A DNA stretch of 64,000 nt from AP-15 sp963846635 (GTDB lineage Bacteria; Pseudomonadota; Alphaproteobacteria; ATCC43930; CGMCC-115725), in the NCBI GenBank assembly GCA_963846635.1, contig CAWJXM010000039.1, positions 12,129 to 76,128 on the forward strand, read 5' to 3'. The position numbers and the translations under genes were made by a program. The notes under the pieces are model-generated. The model did no database searches. It was not told the DNA's origin and saw only the letters and a program-made list of their open reading frames with translations. Positions 18,549 through 29,500 of this stretch are shown one piece after another. The number at the start of each line of letters is the position of its first letter. Positions within the stretch are counted from its first letter, which is position 1.

Positions 18549-19315
18549 AGGGAAACTCCTGAAGCGGAATGAGGCCGCGAAGCGGCCGTGCCATGGGTCG
18601 ACTGAGCGGCCAGCGGCAAGTTAGCGCCGCCAGCCGCTACTAAGTCGCCGGGTAGAATTCGCTGACACGGGCGTTGAGGGGCTAGCGTACAGAGCCGGTG
18701 CAATAATCAGTCGGAAGGAGGACATCGCAAAAACCGCATCGAGACCCGTATTCCCAGACCGGGAACAAATCGTTCCTATATCGACGCCCGTCAGGACGCC
18801 GAGGCAGTAAGTCGCAGGTTTTTGCGGTCAATCGACATTCGTCTTCTGCCTATCAGAACCAGGGCGGCAGGTCAACCCTTTTGATCCATAATCGTTATTT
18901 GGGATGGACGCGACGGCGAGCCAATGGCAGCCTGACCCGAAGCTCGGCGGTTAATTTGAAATTCAATGCCGTAGCAAACCTGTTCAAGCGATCTGATTGA
19001 AACGCTCGGCGAACCGAGGAGTTTTATAACCTGTATCGTTTCTGCCACTGTTGCCCCACAGCAACAGGGCGGCGCAAAAACCCTCAACCCGGTCTGGCTC
19101 GATTGACTCGGAATCAGGGTTCGATAGTATTGGCGATAATGAAATTGTGTCGTGCGCTGTATCGATCGCGTTCCGATAAATAGTGGTCGAGATTGCACCT
19201 TCTGGGTTCGTTACTCGATCTATCAAAAACGGGGGCATGTTCGCCCAGCGTGCGGGGTCGACGTGGCAAAGAGGGGATCTGGCCGGGTTATTGCGGCCGG
19301 AGATACGGGGGCAAA
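18549..19315. other. Intergenic region upstream of leuA
   Basis: About 770 bases with no supported gene. A GC-rich inverted repeat (GGCCGC...GCGGCC, near 18571-18590) lies just upstream of leuA, but no leucine-rich leader peptide or T-box is visible. The sequence from 18880 to 19190 is less GC-rich than its neighbours and shows nothing recognisable. Confidence 0.5.
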
Positions 19316-19786
19316 GTGGAACAAGCGTCCGGACGAGCAAATATTGTGCCCTTTCCGCCGGCGGCGCAGCGGATTCACCCGCGGGTTGAGGGTGGACCCG
19401 TGGGAATTGCCGAAAATTACGAATTTACGGAATCAGAACAAGCACTCTTATGCCGCTGGTTTTCGGCGATGAAGTATGCTTTTCCCGGAACGGAAGGCGT
19501 GATGATCGTCAGTCATCTCGAGAATTACTCCGCCGTGGGCTTGTACAACCGCGGCGCCGGTGCGCCGAACTGCCTGATCGCCAAGCACGAGGCGCGAGAG
19601 AGTACACGCTATTTCTGGTCGACAGAGGTCGATCCGCCGCGGCCGATCGGCGATCTGTCAGAAATCATCAATGCCCATATTCGGGCCATTCGCCCGCCGC
19701 GGAACGAAAAGAGCTGGCTTGATCCGGCTGGTTGGCTCAAGGTCTATGCGTCGCGGCTGATTGCGACGCAGCTGCAGGTCGTATAA
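19316..19786 (+). CDS. Hypothetical protein
   Basis: The start GTG 19316 follows a GGGGG ribosome-binding site six bases upstream; a longer frame opens at 19193 but its N terminus is low-complexity and unconvincing. About 156 residues with a mixed alpha/beta core (ESEQALLCRWFSAMKYAFPG, MIVSHLENYSAVGLYNRG) and a C-terminal Trp/Arg-rich end. No family recognised and no membrane segment. It precedes hldD by 90 bases on the same strand. Confidence 0.5.
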   Translation: MEQASGRANIVPFPPAAQRIHPRVEGGPVGIAENYEFTESEQALLCRWFSAMKYAFPGTEGVMIVSHLENYSAVGLYNRGAGAPNCLIAKHEARESTRYFWSTEVDPPRPIGDLSEIINAHIRAIRPPRNEKSWLDPAGWLKVYASRLIATQLQVV

Positions 19787-19876
19787 CGTGGGGAGTTCGC
19801 CCTAGGCATTTAGGCGGAGGCCACCGCGCAATCAAATCGCGCTTTCTGCGGCCATGTTCCGGTGCACAATAGGCCC

Positions 19877-20876
19877 ATGCAGACGCACAATTCGCCCTCG
19901 CGCGATTTGATCCTTGTCACGGGAGGTGCCGGCTTTATCGGATCTCATATCGTGCATGATTTGGCGACGGCAGGGCTGCGCGTCGTTATTGCAGATTTGC
20001 TCCGATCGGACAACAAATGGCGCAATATTGCCGGGGCGGGGCTGCATGACCTGATCCGGCCGGAGGCGATATTCGAGTGGCTCGCGCGAAATGGCGGGCA
20101 AGTCGCGATCATCATACACATGGCGGCGATCTCGACGACGATCGAGCCCGATGTCGATCGCTATGTTGCGAGCAACATCCGCCTTACGCTCGATTTGTGG
20201 CAATGGTGCGCGACTACGCGGACGCGCTTTATCTATGCTTCATCTGCGGCGACCTATGGTGACGGCAGGGCGGGTTTTGTCGACGACGAGAGCCCGTCGG
20301 CACTCGCCGAACTCTATCCTCTCAATCCTTACGGCTGGAGCAAGCATATCGTCGACCGTCGTCTGATCGACGATGTGAGGCGCGGACTGCCGGTGCCGCC
20401 GCAATGGGCAGGACTCAAATTTTTCAACGTCTACGGTGCGCACGAGGCGCATAAGGGCCCAATGCAGTCAATGGTGGCCAAGATCGTGCCGCTTGTCCGC
20501 AACGGCGAGGCCGTCACGCTGTTCCGCTCACATCATCCGCGATATGCAGATGGCGGGCAGTTGCGCGATTTTGTTTATGTCAAAGACTGTGTCGCCGTTG
20601 TCAGATGGCTGCTCGACAATGCCGGCGTAAGCGGCCTGTACAATGTCGGAACGGGAACGGCGCGTAGCTTCCTCGATCTGGCAAATGCGGTCTTTAATGA
20701 ACTCGGCCACGAGCCAAACATTCGCTTTGTCGACACGCCGCCAGCTCTGCGTGCCCAGTATCAATATTTTACGCAAGCCGATCTCACGAAACTGCGTGCT
20801 GCCGGTTATACAGCGCCGTTTCACCCCCTCGAAAGCGGCGTCAAGAGATTACACCCGCGGTTTGTCAGAAAATTAG
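19877..20876 (+). CDS. hldD: ADP-L-glycero-D-manno-heptose 6-epimerase, apparent frameshift at 3' end
   Basis: Extended short-chain dehydrogenase epimerase that makes the heptose of LPS inner core. Visible: the Rossmann motif LVTGGAGFIGSHIV, FIYASSAATYGDGRAGFVDD, the catalytic YGWSK, KFFNVYGAHEAHKGPMQSMV, and HldD-specific TGTARSFLDLANAVF and YQYFTQADLTKLRAAGY. The start ATG 19877 is preferred over an upstream GTG. As read, the frame runs into the next gene without a stop, but one frame over the end reads DYTRGLSEN and stops at TAG 20874-20876, like a normal HldD tail. A one-base indel near 20845 explains this; no true fusion is needed. Confidence 0.8.
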
Positions 20877-20908
20877 GATTCCGTTACACGGCAATCGCCG
20901 GATGCGCC

Positions 20909-22133
20909 GTGATCGTCTTTGATGTTTCGCGCCTGATCGCGCGCGCGGCGCACGTGACCCCGACCGGGATTGACCGGGTCGAACTCGCCTATGCCCGATA
21001 TTGGATTTCCGGAACAAAGCCGGCATGCTTCGTTCGGGCAAATCGATGGGGTGGTTTGACCCTATTGCCGCAAACCGCGATTGAGCGCTACGTCGCGGCC
21101 CTCGGCGCATTGTGGCGCGATGGCCCCAGCTTGCGCCGCCGCGGGCGGGTGCGATGGGCGGCCTTCCGCGTGCAATTCGCCGGTTCGCTCCTCAGGCAGG
21201 CGCTGATACATCACGCTCTGCGCGATGCAGCCAAACCGGTATACTTGCTGGTATCGCACCATCATCTCGAACAGCGTCGTCTCATCGCGCGGTTGAAGCG
21301 GCGGTACGGCATGTCATTCGTGTGCCTGATCCACGATTTGATCCCGGTCGAGTTTCCGGAATATGCCCGGCCGGGCCAAGACGAGAAGCACCGGCGACGC
21401 GTTAAGACCGCTGCGGCGCTTGCCGATGCCATGATCGTCCCCTCTGCCGCGACCGAACACGTGCTGCGCGCTCAGATCGGGAACCGCAACTCTGCCCTTC
21501 GCACACTGGTGGCGCCGTTTGGGATCGAGCTGCCAACGCTCGCCGCAACTGCGGCGGTCCGACCGGATCGGCCCTATTTCGTTTGCCTCGGCACGATCGA
21601 GCCACGCAAAAATCATCTGCTGTTGCTCAATCTGTGGCGCGACTTCGTCGCTCGATCAAGGCTGCCAACCGCCGGGGCTGGTGCTGATCGGCCGGCGCGG
21701 ATGGGAGATCGAAGGCATAGTGGACATGCTGGACCGCTGTCACGCCTTGCGCGGGATCGTATCGGAAGCCCGCCGCATATCCGATACGCAAGCGGTTCAG
21801 GCACTGAAGAATGCCCGGGCCTTACTGCTGCCCTCCTATGCCGAAGGCTTCGGCTTTCCGCTTCTGGAAGCACTGGCGTGCGGCACTCCGGTGCTGTGCA
21901 GCGATATCCCGGCTCTGCGCGAAATTGGCGGCGATATACCTGAGTATTTCGACCCGCTCGATGGCGCCGCCTGGCGTGCTGCGGTCCTCGATTACGCGCA
22001 GGACCCTTCGCCGCGGCGTGAGGACCAGCTGCGGCGCATGGAAGGATGGCAGCAGCCGCGCTGGGCCGACCATTTCGCCGCGGTCGAGGCGTTGCTGGCC
22101 GAGCTTGCAGCGCCAGCAACTAGCGCCGACTAA
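20909..22133 (+). CDS. GT4-family glycosyltransferase, apparent frameshift
   Basis: About 408 residues from GTG 20909. The N-terminal half (VIVFDVSRLIARA, TPTGIDRVELAYARYW, LIHDLIPVEFPEYARPGQ) is typical of GT-B transferases in polysaccharide and LPS gene sets. The C-terminal half has the GT4 nucleotide-sugar site: YFVCLGTIEPRKNHLLLLNL, then after a shift near 21655 LVLIGRRGWE, LLPSYAEGFGFPLLEALACG and PVLCSDIPALREIGG. The first and second parts are in different frames, consistent with one indel. It follows hldD on the same strand and probably acts on a heptose-containing LPS or glycan. It converges on the alpha-oxoamine synthase with a four-base tail overlap. Confidence 0.78.
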
Positions 22134-23530
22134 CCGGCGGACAAGCCGCGCCGGGCAAGATGGCGCATAACGCCGGCGATATCGGTCGGTTCGGCTGCGA
22201 CTCGTCTGCTTTCTTCCGATAGGATTTGCACGGCGTCACGGATCTGGTCGCTGCTGTGCTCGGCGGTCAGGAAGAAGCGGAGCCGGGCCGAACGCTCGGG
22301 CACGGCGGGATAAAGAATCGGCTGGACATTGATGCCGCGGCTAAACATCTCTTGCGAGAGCCGTGCGGCGCGGATCGAGCTGCCGGTGATGATCGGCACG
22401 ATCGAGGCCCCTATCGACCCGCCGACATCAAGACCGGCTTCCCGCGCAAGATGCAGGAACTGTGTAGCCCGCTCGTTAAGGCGCTGCACCCGCTCGGGCT
22501 CGCGCTGCAAAAGGCCGAGAGCCGCCAGAGCTGCGGCCGCAGCTGGCGGCGCCATCCCAACCGAAAAGACAAAGCCGGGAAGAGCCAGTTTCAAATAGTC
22601 AATCAGTTCGGCCCGCCCAGCGATATAGCCGCCGCACGATACCAGAGCCTTGCTGAGCGTCCCCATCCAGATATCGACGTCCGCCGGATCGATCCCAAAA
22701 TGGTCGGCAGTGCCAAAGCCGTGCGGCCCGAGAACCCCGAGCGCATGCGCTTCGTCGACCATCAGCCAGGCATGATGCCGCCTCGCCATCGCGATAAAGG
22801 CCGGCAGATCGGCGACGTCACCGTCCATACTGTAGTGGCCTTCGATCACCAACAACGCGTGCCTATGCTGCGACCGCGCCTCGGCGAGCAGTCGGTCGGC
22901 AGCTTCGTGGTCGAGATGCGGGAACGGCACGCGCCGTGCCCCTGACAACTTCGCACCCTCGATGATGCTGTTGTGGATCAACGCGTCGTGGACGAGCACG
23001 TCGTTGCGGCCGAGCAGATGACCGATCAGCGTAACATTGGTCGAATGACCTCCGACCAATGCGATGCTGTCCTCGGCGCCGTGCAGCTCAGCCAACGCTT
23101 TTTCGAGCTCACGATGGATAGGCCGCTCGCCCGACACCGGACGGCTGGCCGAGACCGATGTACCCCAGCGGTCGATTGCCGCCTTGGCGGCGGCAGCGAT
23201 TTCCGGATGGCCATTGAGTCCGAGATAATTGTATGAGGCAAAATTGACGTAGGGCTTGCCGTCGATGATTGTCTCCGCCCCGGCAATGCCTTCATGGACT
23301 CGAAAAAACGGATCGGCAATCCCGAGAAATTCCGCGGCCTCTCGTAGAAGGCGAATATCGTTGGCGCCCTCCAGTTCGGCCACGCTCAGCCGGCCGGCTG
23401 CGCCGATCTCGCGACGATTATGATCTGGCGCCCTGATTGCCGGCCGTCGCGAGGTTGCGGCCGACAATTTTTCCAGAAGTCGCGCTTTCGCCTGCGCCGA
23501 CAAGCCAAAGACATTGCGGCCCGAGCCCAA
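22130..23530 (-). CDS. Alpha-oxoamine synthase (PLP-dependent, AONS/SPT-like)
   Basis: 466 residues from TTG 23530, four bases after the PKS stop. It is a fold-type I PLP enzyme of the KBL/AONS/serine-palmitoyltransferase group: NFASYNYLGLNGHPE, GTSVSASRPVSGERPIHREL, the PLP-contact LMVDEAHALGVLG (Asp259, His262) and the Schiff-base Lys294 in GTLSKALVSCGGYIAG. These enzymes join an amino acid and an acyl thioester with loss of CO2 to give an amino ketone. BioF uses pimeloyl thioester; fungal Fum8-type enzymes take a polyketide from the ACP. No bio genes are nearby and the direct partner is a PKS lacking a thioesterase, so chain release from the PKS is the best inference. An N-terminal extension of about 70 residues precedes the core. 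Confidence 0.85.
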   Translation of the reverse strand: MGSGRNVFGLSAQAKARLLEKLSAATSRRPAIRAPDHNRREIGAAGRLSVAELEGANDIRLLREAAEFLGIADPFFRVHEGIAGAETIIDGKPYVNFASYNYLGLNGHPEIAAAAKAAIDRWGTSVSASRPVSGERPIHRELEKALAELHGAEDSIALVGGHSTNVTLIGHLLGRNDVLVHDALIHNSIIEGAKLSGARRVPFPHLDHEAADRLLAEARSQHRHALLVIEGHYSMDGDVADLPAFIAMARRHHAWLMVDEAHALGVLGPHGFGTADHFGIDPADVDIWMGTLSKALVSCGGYIAGRAELIDYLKLALPGFVFSVGMAPPAAAAALAALGLLQREPERVQRLNERATQFLHLAREAGLDVGGSIGASIVPIITGSSIRAARLSQEMFSRGINVQPILYPAVPERSARLRFFLTAEHSSDQIRDAVQILSEESRRVAAEPTDIAGVMRHLARRGLSAG

Positions 23531-23534
23531 CTGA

Positions 23535-26500
23535 TCACTCCGCTGCGGTTTTTGGCGAGACCACCGTCCGAGCCATCGCGCCTACCGCTTCGTCGAAACC
23601 CCCATGACGTGCGGCGAGCGTCTCGATTTCGACGCCTTCCGCGCGGACGGTGAGCCCGTTCCCGAGCCGGATCGCGATTGAAGCAACACTCGTGCCCTCG
23701 ACGAGCGAGACCAGCGGCAGATCAATTCGCAACCGGCCTTCGAGCGCGAGCCGCAGTTCGACGGCCATCAGCGAATCCATTCCCAGCTCCGAGAGCGGGC
23801 GCATTCGATCCAGATCGCCCGGCGGCAATCGCAGGATGCGCTCTGCCTCTTCGGCGACCACCTTCTGTAGCAGCGTCTGAGCTGCATCCGGATCGAGGCT
23901 CCGCAGGCTTTCCATGAGTCGCTCGTCGGTTGCGGATCCCTCATGATTGTAACGAATTTCAGAAAACAGAGGGGTCCCGAGCACCGGCAGAATGCGCCTC
24001 GCCTCGCCCCAGTTGGCGTCGGCGAAGCTGACCACCGGCAGTCCGCTTGCAAGCATTGCCGGCAGTACCGCTAAGGCTTGCGAGGCGGGGATTGGGACAG
24101 CGCCGAGCCGGCGCGCCAGCGCCTCGCGCATCTCCGGCCGCTGCGCCAGGTAGCCGGCATCTTCGATCGGTCCCCATCCGACGGCCAATGCTGGCCGGCC
24201 TTCGGCATGACGGCGACGCGCCAGCGCTTCCAGCGCCAGGTTGGCGGCGACATAAGCGCCCTGCCCCGGCGCACCGAGCAGGGTCGTTGCTGACGAGAAC
24301 AGCAAAAAAAGCTCGATCGGATCGCCGCGCGTCAGCTCATCCAGTGCGATGGCGCCGGCGATCTTGGGGCGAAGCACGTAATCCACACCGGCCGGGTCAA
24401 TTTCGGCTGCGAGCCGGTCGTCGATAGCTGCGGCGGCGTGCACGACCCCACACAACGGCGGCTGGCTCGCGCGGATTTCGGTCAACACTGCCGCCAACGA
24501 CGCACGGTCGGCGACATCGCCGCGATACACTCGAACATCGGCGCCAGCGGCGGTTAATTCCGCGATACGCGCCTCACACCCGGGGGTCTCTAGGCCGCGG
24601 CGACCAAGCAATGCGATGGCACGAGCCCCCCGCGAAACAAGCCAGCGTGCTGCTTCGAAGCCGAATCCTTCGATCCCACCGGTGACGAGATAGGTAGCAT
24701 CGGCGCGCACCGCAAAATTAGTCGGCGCACGTACCGGAAACACGTCATCGCGATCCGGCACCAGCACCAGTTTCCCGATATGCCCCGAGGCCTGCATCAG
24801 GCGAAATGCCTCGTCAAACTCGGAGTAGCGAAATGTACGATGGGCCAATGGACGGATCACACCGTCCCTTAGCAAGGTCGAAACTTCCGCAAGCAATGAG
24901 CGGGCGAGCGCTGGCCGGCGCAGCGGCAGCTGATCTATATCGATCGCGAAATACGACACGTTATGGCGAAGCGGCCGCAAGTGCAGACGGCGATTGAGAT
25001 AGAAGTCGCGTTTGCCCAGTTCGAGAAAACGGCCGAACGGACGGAGCAGCTCGAGGCTGCGCTCCATCGCCTCGCCGCTCAAGGAATTGAGAACAACATC
25101 GACCCCCGCACCGCCGGTGATCTCGCGCACCTGATCGGCGAAGGCGAGGTCACGCGAATCAAACACATGATCCGCTCCGGCCAGCCGCAAAAACGTTCGC
25201 TTCGTCTTGGACCCGGCAGTCGCGATCACCACCGCCCCGCGATGTTTGGCGTATTGTATCGCGGCGAGCCCGACCCCGCCGGCTGCGGCGTGAACCAGCA
25301 CATGCTCCCCTGCTTCGAGCTGTGCCAGATGCCCCAGCGCGTAAATGACCGTGATGAAGGCCACCGGCAGCGTCGCTGCCGCGACAAAGCCGAGGCCGGC
25401 CGGGAGCGGAACCGCAGCCTCGGCGGTGGTAACGACGCGCGTCCCCAGCGCGGCCGGGGCTAACGCCATGACGCGATCGCCGATCGTCAAGCTCGTAACG
25501 CCGGCACCGACCGCGCGCACGACCCCGGCGCATTCGAGGCCATAAGTCGCTCCGGCAAAGCCGTCGATCAGGGCCTCTTCGGGCAACAGGCCCATCGCCC
25601 ACATGACGTCGCGGAAATTCAGCCCCGCTGCGTGAACTTCGATCTCGATTTCACCCGGTCCGAGGGCGCGCGTTGCGCGGGAAACCCATCCCAGCGAATG
25701 GAGACCGCCGGTCGGCCCGGCGGTTAATGTCAGCGCGCCTCCGCGCGATCTAAAGTGCGGAGGCAGACCCGAGCGCAGGCGCATTACATGTCGGCCTTGC
25801 GGCGTCCATACAATTTCGGTTTCGGTTTTCGCGGCAGCGATCTCCTCGGCGATGTGATGGGCGAGCGACTTCGCACTTTCAGCTCCGGCGAGGTCGAGCA
25901 TTCGCAGCGACAGCCGCGGCAACTCATTGGCGAGAACGCGTGCGAACCCCCATATCGCGGCGCCGGCGAGCCCGGTTTGGCGGCCGCCGACTGTCGCCTG
26001 TTGCGTATCGGTCGTAACGATCAACAGGTGAGCGCAGTGTTCTACTGCCGAACGGGCGATGCGCGCCAAAGACGCAATTTGCGTCGCTACGCCGCTCGTC
26101 GCCTCCGGCTCTGCGGCGATGAAAATGACGATCGCGGACCCGTCCTCGTGCCCTGCGATGTGTCGCTCTGCGGCGGACGGATCGCCGGCTTCCGCCAAGG
26201 CCAGGTAATGCCCGTCAGCTTCCAGTCGGTCCGTGAGCGCGCGACTGAGCGGGGTATCTTCGGCGATCACGGCGATGGTGCGGGACGGCACGGGTTCGAC
26301 GGCCACCGGGTCGCGTCCAGGCGGCGCATTGCCCCAGAACGCGGCAACCGGCCACGGTCCGTCGGTCAGCGACGCGGCTGCTGCCACCTTAAACCCAGCG
26401 TCGGTAAGTTCGGCTTGCCACTCCTCGCCCGAGCGCAGCGGCGAGATTGACGCGCCCCAACGATCCCGCGACCACCAAGCCGCATCCTGGCCGAACACGA

Positions 26501-29500
26501 TATCCCAAACCGCATTGGGCTCCGGTTCAACCGCAATAAACAGCCCGCCCGGCACTAGCAGGTCGCGCAGCCCTGCCAATGCTGCAGCATCCAACCGCAA
26601 GCGCGCGCATGTATTTGCCGCGAGCACAATATCGAAGAGCTTATCGCCGATAAGGTCCGCCGCAGCGCCAGGCACCCAACGACATGCCGAAGCGCCAGCG
26701 AAGGACTTCGTGATCGCGGAAAGGCGATCGAATTGCTCGGCATCGGGGCTCGTCGCGACATAGGCGATCGCAGCCGGCGACTTCATCAGATAGTTGAGGA
26801 ACCGACGCGTCATCATTCGGCTCGGCGCCGATTTCGAGGATGCGTAATGGCCGATCACTCGGCCAACGGGCGGCGATCGCGGACAAGGCTTCGCCGAGCA
26901 TATCGCTGCCCACGGCGCTCGCCGGCGAAGCGTCGACGAAATGCTCGACCATCATCGGCGGCGCTGGCTCCGACCGCACTGGTCCAGCAGTAAGAAGGGC
27001 GGGCAATCGGTCGAGGGCTTCACCAATAATCGCGAGTTCGCCGACGAGATCGGGTGCGTCGGCCAATAGCAGCCGCCAGATCTCGGCGGCCTCAGGCAGA
27101 TCGGCTTCGCCCTCGATCCGCCATTCGCCCTGATCCTCCCTGGCGCCGCCCAGGCGCTCGATCGATCGCAACAGGCACTCGGCCAACCCGGTTGCGGTTG
27201 GGGAGATCCGCCCGCGGTCGACAAGATCCTTCAGCGAAAAGGCCTGTTCGGGGGTGACGAGCGCGCGCCACAGACGGAATGCGGCGGCGCCGATCATGGC
27301 TTCGAGCAGCGCGCTCTGTTCGCACCGCTCGGGATCGGATGCCTTTGCAACCAGTCGCGTTAGAACGATGCCACCCTCCGCCAACGCCTCGGGAGGCCCC
27401 CGAGCGACCAGGGGAGCCGGGACCAGATCGACACGAAACATGCGCTCGGCGGCCGATCCGTAATGGCTCAGCTCGACGCGCCGAAACCAACAATCCGTTA
27501 CCTCCGCAACGAGATCACTCAACTCGTCGTAAAGGAAAAAATCAGCCGACGCCGATCTCGCGCCGATGCGGGTCAATCGCAGTTCGGCGCGGCGGCAAAT
27601 GCGCCCATAGGGTGCGGCGAGCCGCACCCTCCCAAACCGCCACGGCAAAAAGCTGCCCTCGCCCTCGTCCGTCTCCCGCCGGGCTATAGCCAGCAAGGCC
27701 AACAAGCCCTGCAGCGCACCGTCGAGCAAAACCGGGTGCAGAAAATAGGCCTCGAGCGGCTCGCCGATATTCGTCGGGTCGAGATGCACGACAGCCCGGT
27801 CCGGCGACAAAACCTCGACGCAATCGATCGTGCGGAAGCGAGTGCCGTACTCCAGCCCCATTCGAGCGGCGATCCGATAGAGGCTGTCGCGATCGACGGA
27901 ATGGCTTGCATCGGCTTCGGGTAATTGTCTATGGCCCAATCCATGATGGCCGGCGGCGATGCGGCCGACGGCATGAAGGGTCATCGGTTCGCTCGACAGC
28001 CTCGGTCGACTGACCAGCTCCCAATCGCCATCCTCCGATGTCAGTGCCATGCGCAATTCGCGCATTCGCCCCTTTTCGAACGGCAATGGGCGCCGGATCT
28101 CGACCTCGGCAGCTTCGAGAACCGGCGCATCCGGCCACCGCCAATGGGCAGCGGCGAGCGCCGTTTCGATAATCGCCGCAGCCGGAAAGACCGCTACGCC
28201 TTCGATGGCGTGGTCTGCGATCCAGGGAAGAACCTGCGCGTCGAGGTGATTGACCCAACAAGGGTAATGACCGCGCTGGCGAAATCCAAGCAATGGATGA
28301 TCGAGCGGCGGGTCCACGAGATCCACAGCCTCGACGGTCTTGTCGAGCCAGAAGCGCTGGCGATCCCAGTGATAGAGCGGCAGGCCGCGCGCATCGGCCT
28401 CACCGTCAAAGAGCGATGATGATAACCAGTCGTACCCGGCAACCCAGCACTGTGCCGCTATTGCGGGAAACGGATCAGCATTACCTTGATTGCGCGTCAG
28501 GCTCGACAGGACCCGGCCCTCCACGTCTGTCGAACCCAGTGCCTCGATCAAATAGGAACGCAGGATCGGGCGCGGCCCGATCTCGACAAAGATGTTAAAT
28601 CCCTCACCGATCAGTGCAGCTGTTGCCTCGGCAAAGCGGACCGGATCTCGGATGTTGCGCCACCAATGTTCGGCGCCGAGCAGCTCATTTGTGACGAAGC
28701 CTCCAGTCACTGTGGAGGCCAATCTCGCCGCCGGATGCTTGGGCGAAAGCTCGGTCAGACTCGTCAGTAACTCGCCGCGAACCGGATCCATCAACCGTGA
28801 ATGAAACGCGAAGTCGAGATCGAGCGGGCGGCACGAGATCCCGCGCTCACCAGCCGCCACGGCGAGGCGCCCGATCTCGTCCGCCGGGCCGGAGACGGTG
28901 ACCGACCGCGCGGCGTTCGATGCCGCGATTTCTGCCCCGCTGCCGAGCTCGGCCAAAAACTCGGCCGTCGCTTCGTATCCCAGCCCCAGCGCCGCCATTC
29001 GACCCATACCAGCAGTCGATTGCTGGATACGGCTGCGAGCAGCGATGACCCGCGCCGCGTCGGCCAGCGACAACGCTCCCGCAGCCCAGGCCGCCGCAAT
29101 CTCTCCGACACTGTGCCCGAGATAGCCCTTGGCGGTGATTCCGGCTGCGCGCAATGCGCCGACGATGCCGACCTGGATTGCAAACAGTATCGGCTGGGCA
29201 ATATCGGCGCGCGCGACCCCGATCGCGTCGAGACCGCCTTCGATCCGCTCGGCAACCGACCAGCCGAGCGCCGGACGCAGGATCTCGTCCACCTCCTCGA
29301 CTGCAGTACGGAAAGCCGCATTGGCGTGCAGCGCCGCCCGCCCCATGCCCGGAAATTGCGCACCATTGCCGCAAAAAACAAAAGCGAGCCGAGCTCCGGC
29401 AACAGCCATTCCAGTGACGAGTTCAGAGGTCGGTTCATTGGCCAGAAACCGATCCAGTGAGCGCGCCACATTCGAACGATCACCGCTTAGGGTCGCCAAG

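Noticed and set aside
18549..18730. Leucine leader peptide or T-box upstream of leuA
   Set aside because: No short frame with repeated Leu codons and no T-box sequence; only one GC inverted repeat is visible.
22130..23530. bioF (8-amino-7-oxononanoate synthase) of biotin synthesis
   Set aside because: Sequence alone allows it, but no bioA, bioB or bioD is near and the gene is four bases from a TE-less PKS; kept as an alternative only.
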